A stretch of 64,000 nucleotides of DNA from Ancylobacter radicis (lineage in GTDB: Bacteria; Pseudomonadota; Alphaproteobacteria; Rhizobiales; Xanthobacteraceae), in assembly GCF_018449475.1 (NCBI RefSeq), contig NZ_JAHCQH010000015.1, forward strand, positions 868,001-932,000, written 5' to 3'. Positions 33,134 through 43,050 of this stretch are shown in pieces. The translations under genes were made by a program, and so were the position numbers. Positions within the stretch are counted from its first letter, which is position 1; each line of letters begins with the position of its first letter. The notes beneath the pieces were generated by a model, which was given only the letters and a program-made list of their open reading frames with translations, was not told the DNA's origin and searched no databases.

Positions 33134-34159
33134 TCAGCCGCGCCGCGCTTGCGTGGCGAGCTGGAGCAAAGCGCGCTCGGCGATCGCCGGGCCGAGCCCG
33201 GCATGGCGCCGCGCGGCCAGCAGCGCGTCGTCGAGGATGAGCAGGGCGTTTTGCAGGCGCGGCAGGGTCCAGCTGCGCAGCGCCTTCTCGATCAGTGGCT
33301 TGCGCCGGAAATGCACGGCCGGACGGGCCGATTCCACTGCGCGGTCGGGGCTGGCGCCCTGCTCGACCTGAACCCGCATCTGATGCAGCGCCTGCGCCGC
33401 GCGGCACACCGAGCCGAGAATGATGTCGGCCCGCATCCCCTCATGGGTCGCCTTGCCGAAGGCCACGCTCATTTCCGCCGGCTGGCCGGCAAAGGCGCTG
33501 TCGGCGATCTCGTCGAGCGCCAGGCTCGAGGCGTCGCCGACGATCGCCCGTACATGCTCGCAGGTGATGCGCGGCTCACCGGCGGCGTAGAGCAGCAGCT
33601 TGGCGATTTCGCCGCGCGAGGCCATGCGATCGCCGCCGAGCAGCGCCATCAGCTCGCCGCGCGCGTCGCGCTCGATCGGGATGGCCGCTTCCGCCGTCAT
33701 GGTGTCGATCAGGCGGGAGAGGTCGCGGTCGGTGTCGGCGTAGCAAACGATGGCGCTGGCGCGCGGCGAGGCCTCGCACAGCGCACGCAGCCCGGCGCCG
33801 CGCTTGAGATCGCCGGCCTCGATCACCACCACCGCGTCGGAGACCGGCGCGGCCAGCAGCGCCTCGACCGCCGGCACCAGATTGCGGCTGCCGGCGCGCA
33901 GCGAAATTACCCGCCGCCCGCCGAACAGCGCCACCGTGCCGGCCTCGTCGACCAGCCGGCCGGGATCGCCGGAAATCTCGTCGCCATCGAGCCGGATAAG
34001 GCCGAACGGATCGTCCGAACCCTGCTGGGCGCGGGTCAGATAGGCGCGGGCCCGCTCGCGCACCAGCCCGCTATCGGGGCCGAACAGCAGCAGGACGGGC
34101 CGGAGCGGATCGATCCGCGAGAGCGTCGCCTCGACATCGGCCGGCCGGATGGCGACCAT
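33134..34159 (-). CDS. holA: DNA polymerase III subunit delta (HolA)
   Basis: 341 aa clamp-loader subunit. PVLLLFGPDSGLVRERARAYL at the N-terminus, FGGRRVISLRAGS, VIEAGDLKRGAGLRALCEAS, LGGDRMASRGEIAKLLLYAAGEPRITCEHVRAIVGD (conserved family block), and a C-terminal helical domain with PPVHFRRKPLIEKALRSWTLPRLQNALLILDDALLAARR-like text. Downstream of lptE on the same strand by 4 bp and convergent with parB. Confidence 0.92.
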   Translation of the reverse strand: MVAIRPADVEATLSRIDPLRPVLLLFGPDSGLVRERARAYLTRAQQGSDDPFGLIRLDGDEISGDPGRLVDEAGTVALFGGRRVISLRAGSRNLVPAVEALLAAPVSDAVVVIEAGDLKRGAGLRALCEASPRASAIVCYADTDRDLSRLIDTMTAEAAIPIERDARGELMALLGGDRMASRGEIAKLLLYAAGEPRITCEHVRAIVGDASSLALDEIADSAFAGQPAEMSVAFGKATHEGMRADIILGSVCRAAQALHQMRVQVEQGASPDRAVESARPAVHFRRKPLIEKALRSWTLPRLQNALLILDDALLAARRHAGLGPAIAERALLQLATQARRG

Positions 34160-34163
34160 GCGG

Positions 34164-34745
34164 TCAACTCTTCGGCGTGGTGATGAAGTAGGAGGCGAGC
34201 TGACCGCGGATCATCTCGGCGGCAACGGTCGAGGCGCGGTTCTGCGCGTCACGAATCGCGCGGGAGCGGGCGAAACGCTGATAGCCGGAATCGATCGAAG
34301 CCTTGCCGAAGGCGGTGCCCTGGGTGACCGGGGTCGGCTTCTGGCCGGCCTTCACCGGCTTGGTCGTGTCGATGAGCTGCCAGTTCACGTCGACCGAGAC
34401 CAGCTCAACTTCCGGCAGGCCGGTATAGGTATCGACCACCGCCGCCTGCGTGCTGTCGGTCACCTGCAGCACGAGCTGGTAGGGCGCTCCGCCCGGATTG
34501 CCGGCGCCGCCGGTGAGATTGAAGATCAGGTCGTTGCGGACCTCATTGCCGAGCCGCCCCGGCGAGAACACCACCTCGACCTCGCCGAGCTTCTCGGGAA
34601 GCGCCGTGCCGTCGCCGGTGGTCTCCGCATACATGGGCCGGAAGCAGCCGGCCGTGGAGAGGGCGAGCAGGCCCACGCAGACAAGGCCCAGCACGCGACG
34701 GGACAGGGTGGGGGAAGGCATCGGGGTCCGGTCAAGCAACGACAT
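34164..34745 (-). CDS. lptE: LPS-assembly lipoprotein LptE
   Basis: 193 aa. Outer-membrane lipoprotein that plugs LptD. Signal plus lipobox [22 protein letters not shown]: Cys33 is the expected acylation site when starting from ATG 34745, which has GAGGA 7 nt upstream and overlaps the leuS stop by 14 bp; ATG 34721 would give a shorter signal. The rest shows the LptE pattern ([68 protein letters not shown]). The leuS-lptE-holA order is conserved widely in Proteobacteria. Confidence 0.9.
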   Translation of the reverse strand: MSLLDRTPMPSPTLSRRVLGLVCVGLLALSTAGCFRPMYAETTGDGTALPEKLGEVEVVFSPGRLGNEVRNDLIFNLTGGAGNPGGAPYQLVLQVTDSTQAAVVDTYTGLPEVELVSVDVNWQLIDTTKPVKAGQKPTPVTQGTAFGKASIDSGYQRFARSRAIRDAQNRASTVAAEMIRGQLASYFITTPKS

Positions 34746-37368
34746 TCACGATCCTCTGCGGCACCACGATGATACGCTTCGGCGCCCGTCCGTCGAGTGC
34801 CTGAGAGACGAGTTCGAGCGCCAGCACCGCCTTTTCGACCTCGGCGGGGGGCGCGTCCTTCGGCACGGTGATCTCGCCGCGCCGCTTGCCGTTGATTTGA
34901 ATCGGCAGCGTAACGGTATCGTCCATCAGCAGCGCGGGCTCGACCACCGGCCAGCCGGCCGTTGCGGCGAGGCCGTCGCGCCCGAGCACGGTCCAGCATT
35001 CCTCGGCGAGATGCGGCACCATGGGGGCGACCACCGCCACCAGGAATTCCGCCGCTTCGCGAAGGGCATAGCCGATATCCGGGGTTACGCCGCCCTTGCG
35101 GGCGCTGGCCATGGCGTCGCCGAACACATTGGTGAAGCTGTGCACGCGGGCCACCGCGACATTGAAGCGGAGCCGCTCGACATCGTCCTCGACCTGGGCG
35201 GCGAGACGGTGCGAGGCCTGGCGCAGGGCGACCGATTCGGTACCGAAACTTTCCGGTGTCGCCTCGCGCACGCCGTCGGTGAGTTCCATGGCGTCGCCGA
35301 CGAGGCGCCAGATGCGCTGCACGAAGCGCCAGGCGCCCTCGATGCCGGCGCTGGTCCATTCGCTGTCGCGCTCGGGCGGGGTGTCGGAGAGCATGAACCA
35401 GCGGGCGCAGTCGACGCCATAGGTGTCGGCGACGATCTCCGGCGGGACCACGTTCTTCTTCGACTTCGACATCTTCTCGGGCGCGCCGACCGTGACCGGC
35501 TCATTCGAGCCGACCTTCACCGCCGTGCCATCCGCCCGCTTCTCGACTTCCTCGGGAAACAGCCACTTGCCGGCCGGGTCCTTGTAGGTCTCGTGGACGA
35601 TCATGCCCTGCGTGAACAGGCCGGCGAATGGCTCGGTGATCGAGACGCGGCCGATCTTTGCCAGCGTCCGCGTGAAGAAGCGCGAATAGAGCAGGTGCAG
35701 GATCGCGTGCTCGATGCCGCCAATATACTGGTCGACCGGCAGCCAGTGATCCGCCGCGCCCTTCTGCAGCGGCGCGGTGCCGGGCTCGGAGGCGAAGCGC
35801 GCGAAATACCAGGACGAGTCCACGAAGGTGTCCATCGTGTCCGTCTCGCGCCGGGCGGGCGCCCCGCAGTGCGGGCAGTTCACATGCTTCCAGGTCGGGT
35901 GGCGGTCCAGCGGGTTGCCCGGCTGGTCGAAGGTCACATCCTCCGGCAGACGCACGGGAAGCTGGTCGGCCGGCACCGGCACCGGGCCGCAGGAATCGCA
36001 ATGGATGATCGGGATCGGGCAGCCCCAGTAGCGCTGGCGCGAAATGCCCCAGTCGCGCAGCCGGTAATTCACCGCCCGCTCGCCAACCGGCGCATTGCCG
36101 AGAATCGCGTTCTCCAGCTTCAGCGCCACCTTCTCCTTGGCTTCCGGCACGGAGAGGCCGTCGAGGAAGCCGGAATTGAACAGCGTGCCGTCGCCATCAT
36201 AGGGGCCGTCGGCAACCGAGAACTGCGCCGGGTCGGCCCCGGCCGGCAGCACCACGGGCGTGATCGGCAGGCCATATTTGCGGGCGAAGTCGTGGTCGCG
36301 CTGGTCATGCGCCGGGCAGCCGAAAATGGCGCCGGTGCCGTATTCCATCAGCACGAAATTGGCGACATAGACCGGTACCGGCGCGCCGCCGAGCGGATGG
36401 GCGACGGTGAGGCCGGTGTCGAAGCCCATCTTCTCCTGCGTCTCGATCTCGGCCGTGGAGGTGCCGCCGCGCCGGCATTCCTCGACGAAGGCGGCCAGCG
36501 CCGGATTGCCGGCGGCGAGCTGCTCGGTGAGCGGATGGCCGGGCGAGAGGGCGAGGAAGGAGGCGCCGAACAGCGTGTCGGGCCGCGTGGTGTAGACCTT
36601 GATCTCGCTGGGGAGATCCTGGGGCAGGCCGGCCGGGAGACCTTCGGGCGCGTTCTCGATCACGAAGCGCACATGCAGGCCTTCGGAGCGGCCGATCCAG
36701 TTGCGTTGCATCAGGCGCACCTTGTCCGGCCACCGCTCCAGCGTGTCGAGCCCGGCCAGCAGTTCCTCGGAGGCGTCGGAGATGCGGAAGAACCATTGGG
36801 CGAGCTTGCGCCGCTCGACCAGCGCGCCCGAGCGCCAGCCGCGCCCGTCGATCACCTGCTCATTGGCGAGCACGGTATTGTCGACGGGGTCCCAGTTCAC
36901 CTCGCTCTCGCGGCGGTAGACGAAACCGCCCGCGAGGAATTCGAGGAAGATGCGCTGCTGCTCGCCATAATAGGACGGGTCGCAGGTGGCGATCTCGCGC
37001 GACCAGTCGAGCGACAGGCCGAGCAGCTTGAGCTGCTCGCGCATGGTGGCGATATTCTCGTAGGTCCACTTGCCGGGATGGGTGTTGCGCTCGATGGCGG
37101 CGTTTTCCGCCGGCAGGCCGAAGGCGTCCCAGCCCATCGGATGCAGGACGTTGAAGCCCTTCATCCGCTTGAAGCGGGCCACCACGTCGCCCATCACATA
37201 ATTGCGGCCATGGCCGATATGGATGCGCCCCGACGGGTAGGGGAACATCTCGAGCACGTAATATTTGGGCCGCGGATCGTCGTTGCGCGTGCGGTAGATG
37301 CCGCGTTCGTCCCAGATCTTCTGCCAGCGGGGTTCGGCCTCGCGGGCATTGTAACGCTCGGTGCTCAT
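34732..37368 (-). CDS. leuS: Leucyl-tRNA synthetase
   Basis: 878 aa class I synthetase. HIGH-type motif [49 protein letters not shown] near residues 35-85; CP1 editing domain (about 220-420) with [21 protein letters not shown] and the catalytic region [19 protein letters not shown]; zinc-like [25 protein letters not shown] (about 630); anticodon-binding and C-terminal domain ending [19 protein letters not shown]. Normal length. First gene of leuS-lptE-holA. Confidence 0.97.
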   Translation of the reverse strand: MSTERYNAREAEPRWQKIWDERGIYRTRNDDPRPKYYVLEMFPYPSGRIHIGHGRNYVMGDVVARFKRMKGFNVLHPMGWDAFGLPAENAAIERNTHPGKWTYENIATMREQLKLLGLSLDWSREIATCDPSYYGEQQRIFLEFLAGGFVYRRESEVNWDPVDNTVLANEQVIDGRGWRSGALVERRKLAQWFFRISDASEELLAGLDTLERWPDKVRLMQRNWIGRSEGLHVRFVIENAPEGLPAGLPQDLPSEIKVYTTRPDTLFGASFLALSPGHPLTEQLAAGNPALAAFVEECRRGGTSTAEIETQEKMGFDTGLTVAHPLGGAPVPVYVANFVLMEYGTGAIFGCPAHDQRDHDFARKYGLPITPVVLPAGADPAQFSVADGPYDGDGTLFNSGFLDGLSVPEAKEKVALKLENAILGNAPVGERAVNYRLRDWGISRQRYWGCPIPIIHCDSCGPVPVPADQLPVRLPEDVTFDQPGNPLDRHPTWKHVNCPHCGAPARRETDTMDTFVDSSWYFARFASEPGTAPLQKGAADHWLPVDQYIGGIEHAILHLLYSRFFTRTLAKIGRVSITEPFAGLFTQGMIVHETYKDPAGKWLFPEEVEKRADGTAVKVGSNEPVTVGAPEKMSKSKKNVVPPEIVADTYGVDCARWFMLSDTPPERDSEWTSAGIEGAWRFVQRIWRLVGDAMELTDGVREATPESFGTESVALRQASHRLAAQVEDDVERLRFNVAVARVHSFTNVFGDAMASARKGGVTPDIGYALREAAEFLVAVVAPMVPHLAEECWTVLGRDGLAATAGWPVVEPALLMDDTVTLPIQINGKRRGEITVPKDAPPAEVEKAVLALELVSQALDGRAPKRIIVVPQRIVNVVA

Positions 37369-37454
37369 GTTCGGCTTCTATGGGGCAGGCTCGGGAAAGG
37401 GCGGATCGGCGCGAAACCGATGGCCGGGGACTAGGCACGAAGTGAGGCGCCCGG

Positions 37455-39245
37455 TCAACCAGCCGGGCGCACCCCGGCGCCGCGCCGCCCGCCGCCGGGA
37501 ACGGTGGCTGCCATGCCGGGGGCGACCTTTTCCGCGAGGCGCACGCGGTTGCGCCCGGCATTCTTGCTCGCATACAACGCAAGATCGGCCGCGACGAACA
37601 GGTCGCCGGGGGCGAGGTCGGGCGTCGGCGTGCAGGCGGCGGCGCCGATGCTGACCGTGGCGATGCCGCCGGGCTGGTCGGCATGGGCGATGGCGAGGCC
37701 CTCCACGGCCTCGCGCAGTCGCTCGGCGACGTCGGCGGCGGCGGTCAGCGAGGCGCCGGGCATCAGAACGGCGAATTCCTCCCCGCCGATGCGGGCGACC
37801 ACATCGCTGGCCCGCACCGTGCCGGCCATCAATTGCGCCACGGCGCGGATGCAGCCATCGCCGGCGCGATGGCCGTAGCGGTCGTTGAAGGATTTGAAGG
37901 CGTCGATATCGATCAGCAGGATGGCGAGCGGCTGGCCCGCGCTCCATTGCAGGGCAAACACGGTGTCGAAGCTGCGCCGGTTGGCGATGCCGGTCAGCGG
38001 GTCGAGGCTGGCCAGCGAATTGAGTCGCCGATTGGCATTGCGCAGCGCGTTCTCGCGCCGTGTCAGCTCGCTGCTCATCGCCTCGAAACCGTCGATCAAG
38101 GGCTGCAGCTCGACGATGCGGATGTCCGGCCGGCCTTCCTCGCGCTCGCCGCGGCCGAAGCGGATCAGCCGCTGCGCCAGCGTCTGCACCGGACGGACGA
38201 TGAGGTGCTCCCCGGCCAGCCACAGGCTCAGCAGCAGCAGGCCGCCGATCGCCAGCATGGTGAGCCCCGCCCGCCAGGTCGCCTGTTGGACCGGGCCCAT
38301 GATGGTGGTCTCGTCGACGCCGACGATGAGATGCATGTTGGTGTCGCGCAGGCGCGCATAGGCATAGACGCGGCGGATGCCGTCCGATCCTTCGGCCAGC
38401 AGCGTGCCGCGCGTGGCGGCGAGGGCGCGCGCCACCGGCGCGACGGAGAGGAGGTCCTGGCCGACTGTGACGGCTCCGTCGGGATAGGCCAGCATCGCCG
38501 TGCCGGACGGGCTGACCACGATCACCTGCGAGCCGACGCCGAGATCGGTGAGCGTGCTCTGCGGGAACATCTCGCCCATTCCCACCCGGCCGAGAAGCAG
38601 GCCGGCGACCGTGCCGTCGGGCCGCAGGAAGGGTTGGGCGGCCAGCACGGTGGGCCGGCCGAGAACATAGTTCCGCTGCACCGCTTCGACCGAGAACAGG
38701 CCGCGCATGGCGAGCTTGTAATAGTCGCGCCCGCTCAGGTCGAGGCCGACGCCGACGGTCGCCGTGCTGCAGCGGACGATGCCGTTCGACCCGACGACGG
38801 AGATCGTTTCGATCATGGTGGCGACCTGGAGCACATCGCTGATCTGCCGGCAGCTTTCCGGGTCGGCCGGCGTCACGCTCGGATCATAGGTCGGCTCGGG
38901 GGCGGTGCGTTCGCGCAGGTCGGCCGGCAGGAGCCAGGGGTCGGCGGCCAGCGTGGCGAGCACGGCGCGCGCGGCTGCCAGGGCCTGGTCATATTTCGCC
39001 GTGCCGCGATCGAGCATGTCGAGTACGCGCCCTTCGGCGAGGGCGAGATTGTCGGCATGGAGCTGCACGATGCTGACCGTGCGCTCGGCGATCACCAGCA
39101 GCATGGCGAAGCCGGCAATGGCGGCCAGACGCAGGCGCAGATTGACCGACCGCGATCGCCGGCGAGGCGGGGCGGGCGGGTTGTCACGAGTGGATGACGG
39201 GTCCAGCGGCGCCTCCGGTGCGGCGCCGTCCGACGAATGGGTCAC
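37455..39245 (-). CDS. Membrane diguanylate cyclase with periplasmic sensor (Cache-like) and GGDEF domain
   Basis: 596 aa. TM1 LRLAAIAGFAMLLVIAE (about 37-53); a periplasmic double-Cache-like domain (about 60-310: GIVRCSTATVGVGLDLSGRDYYKLAMRG and PTVLAAQPFLRPDGTVAGLLLGRV); TM2 AGLTMLAIGGLLLLSLWLAG; a HAMP-like linker; and GGDEF (about 415-570) with active site RIGGEEFAVLMP. RASD precedes GGEEF by five residues, matching the RxxD product-inhibition I-site, so c-di-GMP feedback is likely. The trigger signal is unknown. Divergent from yggS. Confidence 0.92.
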   Translation of the reverse strand: MTHSSDGAAPEAPLDPSSTRDNPPAPPRRRSRSVNLRLRLAAIAGFAMLLVIAERTVSIVQLHADNLALAEGRVLDMLDRGTAKYDQALAAARAVLATLAADPWLLPADLRERTAPEPTYDPSVTPADPESCRQISDVLQVATMIETISVVGSNGIVRCSTATVGVGLDLSGRDYYKLAMRGLFSVEAVQRNYVLGRPTVLAAQPFLRPDGTVAGLLLGRVGMGEMFPQSTLTDLGVGSQVIVVSPSGTAMLAYPDGAVTVGQDLLSVAPVARALAATRGTLLAEGSDGIRRVYAYARLRDTNMHLIVGVDETTIMGPVQQATWRAGLTMLAIGGLLLLSLWLAGEHLIVRPVQTLAQRLIRFGRGEREEGRPDIRIVELQPLIDGFEAMSSELTRRENALRNANRRLNSLASLDPLTGIANRRSFDTVFALQWSAGQPLAILLIDIDAFKSFNDRYGHRAGDGCIRAVAQLMAGTVRASDVVARIGGEEFAVLMPGASLTAAADVAERLREAVEGLAIAHADQPGGIATVSIGAAACTPTPDLAPGDLFVAADLALYASKNAGRNRVRLAEKVAPGMAATVPGGGRRGAGVRPAG

Positions 39246-39441
39246 GTTTCGTTGAATCCCGCGAGAAGTGGAGCAAATCTAGGACTTTGGTACGGTGGCG
39301 GCAAGGAATCCCCTGAGAAACCCGCCGGGGGAGGCCATGGCGCGATAAGGTGGCGCGATCCGGCTCTATTGACAGGGGCGCGGCCTCTGCCCATTGCGGA
39401 CAGGCGAGCCGCTGGAGGGTCCGATGCACGCCGGGGAAGCA

Positions 39442-40107
39442 ATGAGCGATGTGGCCGAAAGGCTTGAAGAGGTGCGCGCGCGCATCGCCCGGGCCTGCGC
39501 GGATGCCGGCCGGGCGGCGGGCGAGGTGCAGCTCATCGCCGTCTCCAAGACCTTCGGGGCCGAGCACATGGCGCCCGCGCTCAAGGCCGGGCAGCGCCTG
39601 TTCGGCGAGAACCGGGTGCAGGAGGCCAAGGGCAAATGGCCGGCGCTGCGCGCGGCGACGCCCGATCTGGAACTGCATCTGATCGGCCCGCTGCAGACCA
39701 ACAAGGTGCGCGAGGCGCTCGACCTGTTCGACGTGATCCACACGCTCGACCGGCCCTCGCTGGCGCAGGCGCTGGCCAAGGAGATCGTCAAACGGGAAGG
39801 ACCGGCCCCGCGCCTGCTGGTGCAGGTCAATACCGGCGAGGAACCGCAGAAGGCGGGCGTCGCGCCGCAGGAGGCGGATGCCTTCATCGCCGCCTGCCGG
39901 GAGGAGCACAATCTGGCCATCGCCGGGCTGATGTGCATCCCGCCGGCCGATGAGCCGGCGGCGCCGCATTTCGCGCTGCTCGCCAAGATCGCCCGCCGCA
40001 ACGGGCTCGACCTGCTGTCCATGGGCATGAGCGGCGATTTCGAGACGGCGATCACGCTCGGCGCCACCCATGTGCGCGTCGGCAGCGCCATTTTCGGCGG
40101 GCGCTGA
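39442..40107 (+). CDS. YggS/PLPBP-family pyridoxal-5'-phosphate homeostasis protein
   Basis: 221 aa from ATG 39442 (CCGGGGAAG 2-8 nt upstream). Single-domain PLP-binding (beta/alpha)8 barrel. Lys in LIAVSKTFGAEHM binds PLP; RLFGENRVQEAKGKW, LHLIGPLQTNKVREAL, LLVQVNTGEEPQKAGV, GLMCIPP, and LDLLSMGMSGDFETAITLGATHVRVGSAIFGGR are canonical. Not an enzyme; buffers PLP. Upstream in-frame ATGs at 39394 and 39424 are possible. Confidence 0.94.
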   Translation: MSDVAERLEEVRARIARACADAGRAAGEVQLIAVSKTFGAEHMAPALKAGQRLFGENRVQEAKGKWPALRAATPDLELHLIGPLQTNKVREALDLFDVIHTLDRPSLAQALAKEIVKREGPAPRLLVQVNTGEEPQKAGVAPQEADAFIAACREEHNLAIAGLMCIPPADEPAAPHFALLAKIARRNGLDLLSMGMSGDFETAITLGATHVRVGSAIFGGR

Positions 40108-40115
40108 GCCTGGAG

Positions 40116-40157
40116 TTTTTTCACGCGAACCGGAATCCACTTCGCTCGAAATGCTCT
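40116..40157. repeat. Possible dispersed intergenic repeat unit (TTTCACGCGAACCGG...CGAAATGCTCTAG type)
   Basis: A 42-bp segment starting TTTCACGCGAACCGGAATCC and continuing CACTTCGCTCGAAATGCTCT resembles a short repeat I recall from many Rhizobiales intergenic regions. Only one copy is in the window, so repeat status is from memory. Its end coincides with the stop codon of the minus-strand gene at 40156. Confidence 0.4.
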
Positions 40158-40722
40158 AGCCGACCTTGATCCTGGTGCGTGGCGTCAGGCGCGCCAGAAG
40201 GCGCTTCATGTCGGCGCGGCGAAAGGCGATGCAGCCGGCGGTGGGCTCGAAGCCGGGACGCGCGAGGTGCAGGAACACCGCCGAGCCGCCGCGTCCCCGG
40301 CGCGGGCGCTCATTGTGGTCGAGCACGACGACGAGGTCGTAGAGGCCGTCCGCGCGCCACATCTCCTCATGCGAGGCGGAAAAGGGCAGGCGGACCGGGC
40401 GGTTGTAGCAGCCATGGCCGGGGGCGTCGCACCAGCCATCCTCGCGCCGGGTGCGCCGCACCGGCAGGCGGGTGAGCGGACGCCCGCCATGATCGGCGCG
40501 GTAGCGCACGCCGCGCGCATGCCAGGTGCCGGCCGGCGTCGCGCCATCGCCTTCGCGCTTCAGATGGCGAATGCCGGCGCGCCCCAGCGCCACCGGTATT
40601 TGGATGTTGCCTAACGTCACCCAACCCTTGTCAGGCCGGCCCGGACGGCTCACAACACGTATAACCCTGCTTTTCAACGTGGATTTCAGGGTCTTTTCGC
40701 GGGCCGGGGCCTTCTTATTCAC
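40156..40722 (-). CDS. L,D-transpeptidase (YkuD) family protein
   Basis: 188 aa from GTG 40722 (a TTG at 40677 would also serve). YkuD domain: IQIPVALGRAGIRHLKREGDGATPAGTWHA at the N-terminus and catalytic motif AVFLHLARPGFEPTAGCIAF with His, Gly and the nucleophile Cys (TAGC in place of the usual SxGC). No Sec signal peptide is evident, as in the short Rhizobiales members of this family. Cross-links peptidoglycan or is an orphan member. Divergent from the response regulator gene across 180 bp. Confidence 0.85.
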   Translation of the reverse strand: MNKKAPAREKTLKSTLKSRVIRVVSRPGRPDKGWVTLGNIQIPVALGRAGIRHLKREGDGATPAGTWHARGVRYRADHGGRPLTRLPVRRTRREDGWCDAPGHGCYNRPVRLPFSASHEEMWRADGLYDLVVVLDHNERPRRGRGGSAVFLHLARPGFEPTAGCIAFRRADMKRLLARLTPRTRIKVG

Positions 40723-40902
40723 GCGATTTCCGTTCACGATCACGTCACGTACCCACCGCCCGTTGGGGCACGGGGCCGCCGACTCTTGCCGAATGCGTCC
40801 AGCCTGCCTACTCGGGGACTCGACGGCAATCCATCCGACGCCGCCTGTCGGGCCTAATTTGGCCAGGCGGGGCGGCGCGAACAAGAGGTTCGGGAAGCGG
40901 AC

Positions 40903-41589
40903 ATGGCGAATGCGCAACGAGTCCTGGTGGTCGAGGACGACAAGGATCTGCGGGACGCGCTGGTAGAACAGCTCTCGCTCTATGACGAATTCGAGATCGT
41001 CGCCGAGGAGACCGCCCAGGGCGCGATCAACACCGCCGAGGCCAGCCGCATCGATCTGGTGCTGATGGATGTCGGCCTGCCGGACATGGACGGGCGCGAA
41101 GCGGTGCGCAAGATGCGCCAGAACGGCTTCAAGGCGCCGGTCATCATGCTCACCGGCCACGACACCGACAGCGACACCATCATGGGGCTGGAGGCCGGGG
41201 CAAACGACTACGTCACCAAGCCGTTCCGCTTCGCCGTGCTGCTGGCCCGCATCCGCGCCCAGATGCGCTCGCACGAGGCGAGCGAGGACGCGGTCTTCAC
41301 CATCGGGCCCTACACCTTCCGTCCGGGCGCGAAGATGCTCGTCACCGAGCGCAATTCGAAGATCCGCCTGACCGAGAAGGAGACGGCGATCCTGCGCTAT
41401 CTCTACCGCGCCGGGAAAAAGCCGGTGGCGCGCGAGATTCTGCTGCAGGAAGTGTGGGGCTACAATTCCGGCGTCACCACCCACACGCTGGAAACCCACA
41501 TCTACCGCCTGCGCCAGAAAATCGAGAAGGACCCGTCCCACCCCCACCTCCTCGCCACCGAGGCGGGCGGGTACAAATTGCTGCCGTGA
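40903..41589 (+). CDS. OmpR-family response regulator, CenR-like
   Basis: 228 aa. Receiver domain with VLVVEDDKDLRDAL (acidic pocket), phospho-acceptor Asp in LVLMDVGLPDMDG, LTGHDTDSDTIMGLEAGANDYVTKPF (Thr and Lys switch residues); C-terminal winged helix with LTEKETAILRYLYRAGKKPVARE and SGVTTHTLETHIYRLRQKIE and EAGGYKLLP. The text closely recalls CenR, an essential cell-envelope regulator in Caulobacter and Rhizobiales, but a sensor kinase is not adjacent, so the name is tentative. GGAAGCGGAC precedes the ATG. Confidence 0.9.
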   Translation: MANAQRVLVVEDDKDLRDALVEQLSLYDEFEIVAEETAQGAINTAEASRIDLVLMDVGLPDMDGREAVRKMRQNGFKAPVIMLTGHDTDSDTIMGLEAGANDYVTKPFRFAVLLARIRAQMRSHEASEDAVFTIGPYTFRPGAKMLVTERNSKIRLTEKETAILRYLYRAGKKPVAREILLQEVWGYNSGVTTHTLETHIYRLRQKIEKDPSHPHLLATEAGGYKLLP

Positions 41590-41657
41590 ACCGGGGCGGC
41601 GGAGCGATTCGCCGCGCCGGACCGTGATCCACGTTCTGGCCGGAGCCACATCGCCCT

Positions 41658-42149
41658 ATGTCCATTGAGGACGACATTGCGTTGCTCGAGGCGGTGCCGA
41701 TGCTGCACATGCTCGGCCGCGACGCATTGCGGGCGATCGCGATCAGCGCCGACAACCGGCCGCTGAGCCGTGGCGAAGTGCTGTTCCGCGAGGGCCAGTT
41801 CGCCGAAGCGGCCTTCGTGGTGGCGAGCGGCACGATCTCGGTGGCGCGCGAGGACGCCCATCTGGCGCGGCGGCCCGGCCAGACCATCCAGGTCGGGCGC
41901 GGCGCGCTGCTCGGGGAAATGGCCCTGCTGACCGAGACCAAGCGACCGGCCACCGCCACCGCCGTCGAGCCCTCCGCCGTGCTGCGCATTCCGCGCGTCA
42001 TCTTCATGCGCACCATCGAGGGCTATCCCGATGTCGCCGTGCGGCTCACCCAGGCGCTGAGCGAACGGGTGCAGGCGACGCTCGCCGAGCTTGACGCGGT
42101 GCGCCACCGGCTCGACGCGATCGAGCCGGCCCCGCGACGGCCCCGCTGA
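41658..42149 (+). CDS. Cyclic-nucleotide-binding-domain protein without DNA-binding domain
   Basis: 163 aa. A single CRP-type cNMP-binding beta-barrel: LSRGEVLFREGQFAEAAFVVASGTISVARE, GALLGEMALLTETKRPATATAVEPSAVLRIPR (the phosphate-binding cassette is GEMALL...RPATA). Ends with a helical segment (QALSERVQATLAELDAVRHRLDAIE). There is no helix-turn-helix, unlike CRP/FNR. Sits between the response regulator and arfB. Confidence 0.88.
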   Translation: MSIEDDIALLEAVPMLHMLGRDALRAIAISADNRPLSRGEVLFREGQFAEAAFVVASGTISVAREDAHLARRPGQTIQVGRGALLGEMALLTETKRPATATAVEPSAVLRIPRVIFMRTIEGYPDVAVRLTQALSERVQATLAELDAVRHRLDAIEPAPRRPR

Positions 42150-42171
42150 CCGCCATGGCCCCCGCCGCATC

Positions 42172-42603
42172 ATGATTCCCGTCACACCCCGTATCGCGCT
42201 CGATGAATCCGAGATCGAGGAAACCTTCGTGCGGGCCTCCGGGCCGGGCGGGCAGAACGTCAACAAGGTCTCCACCGCCGTCCAGCTGCGCTTCGACATG
42301 CGCAACTCGGGTTCCCTGCCGGAGGCGGTGAAGGACCGACTCGCCCGCATCGCCGGCCGGCGGCTCACCAATGACGGGGTGATCGTGCTGGTGGCGCAAC
42401 GCTTCCGCACGCAGGAGCGCAACCGCGAGGACGCGGTGGCCCGGCTGGTGGAGATGATCCGCGAGGCAGCGATCGTGCCGATCACCCGCCGGCCGACCCG
42501 GCCGACGCTCGGCTCGAAGCTGCGCCGGCTGGAGGGCAAGGCCAAGCGGTCCGGCATCAAGGCCGGGCGGCGCGACAAGCCGGGCACCGGCGGCGAGGAC
42601 TGA
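42172..42603 (+). CDS. arfB: Alternative ribosome-rescue factor ArfB (peptidyl-tRNA hydrolase, GGQ protein)
   Basis: 143 aa from ATG 42172. Domain-3 release-factor fold with the catalytic GGQ: FVRASGPGGQNVNKVSTAVQLRFD. The C-terminal tail is strongly basic (GSKLRRLEGKAKRSGIKAGRRDK), which inserts in the empty mRNA channel of stalled ribosomes. The ATG at 42091 would add 27 non-family residues and overlap the previous gene. Confidence 0.93.
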   Translation: MIPVTPRIALDESEIEETFVRASGPGGQNVNKVSTAVQLRFDMRNSGSLPEAVKDRLARIAGRRLTNDGVIVLVAQRFRTQERNREDAVARLVEMIREAAIVPITRRPTRPTLGSKLRRLEGKAKRSGIKAGRRDKPGTGGED

Positions 42604-42633
42604 CCGGCCGGTCAGGCTGCGGGCAGTTCAGCT

Positions 42634-42876
42634 TCAGAAATCCGAGGCGATGCCCTTGTTCTCCCAATCGCCATAGCGCACCGGCTCGGGGCCGGCGCGG
42701 CCGTCGATCTCGCGCGGCAGGTCGAGCTTTGGGAGTGCCTCACGGCGCGCCTGCGCCTCGGCCAGCGCCCGCGCGGCGGCGGGCGAGAGGGGGCGGCGCT
42801 CGGCAGCTTCGGGGGGCTGCGAGGCGATCTGTGACGTGGGGAGGCCGTCGGGGGCGGGGGAGGTGTCCTGTGCCAT
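42634..42876 (-). CDS. DUF1674 protein (SdhAF4-like succinate dehydrogenase assembly factor)
   Basis: 80 aa from ATG 42876. The C-terminal signature RYGDWENKGIASDF (last 14 residues) defines DUF1674; mitochondrial SDHAF4 carries the same end and assists SdhA flavoprotein maturation. The N-terminal half is a low-complexity helical region rich in Ala, Pro and Arg. Convergent with arfB. Confidence 0.9.
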   Translation of the reverse strand: MAQDTSPAPDGLPTSQIASQPPEAAERRPLSPAAARALAEAQARREALPKLDLPREIDGRAGPEPVRYGDWENKGIASDF

Positions 42877-43050
42877 GACCCATTGGAACCATTGCCCACC
42901 GCCCGCCGTCAAGCGCGACGGGGCGCGCGGACGCAGCGTCACCATCCCCCTCACATGATCTTGCGCGCGCCTTTTTCGCTACCCATCCTTAAGGTCACGA
43001 GGCCGCGCGAAAAGCCTGTTCAGGCACGGCGTGGCGCATGAGAGGACGAG

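Noticed and set aside
34498-37434. 978-codon plus-strand frame opposite leuS
   Set aside because: Antisense shadow of leuS, which has all synthetase motifs.
40116-40130. TTTCACGCGAACC as a fifth parS
   Set aside because: Three mismatches to the palindrome; it fits a recalled dispersed intergenic repeat better.
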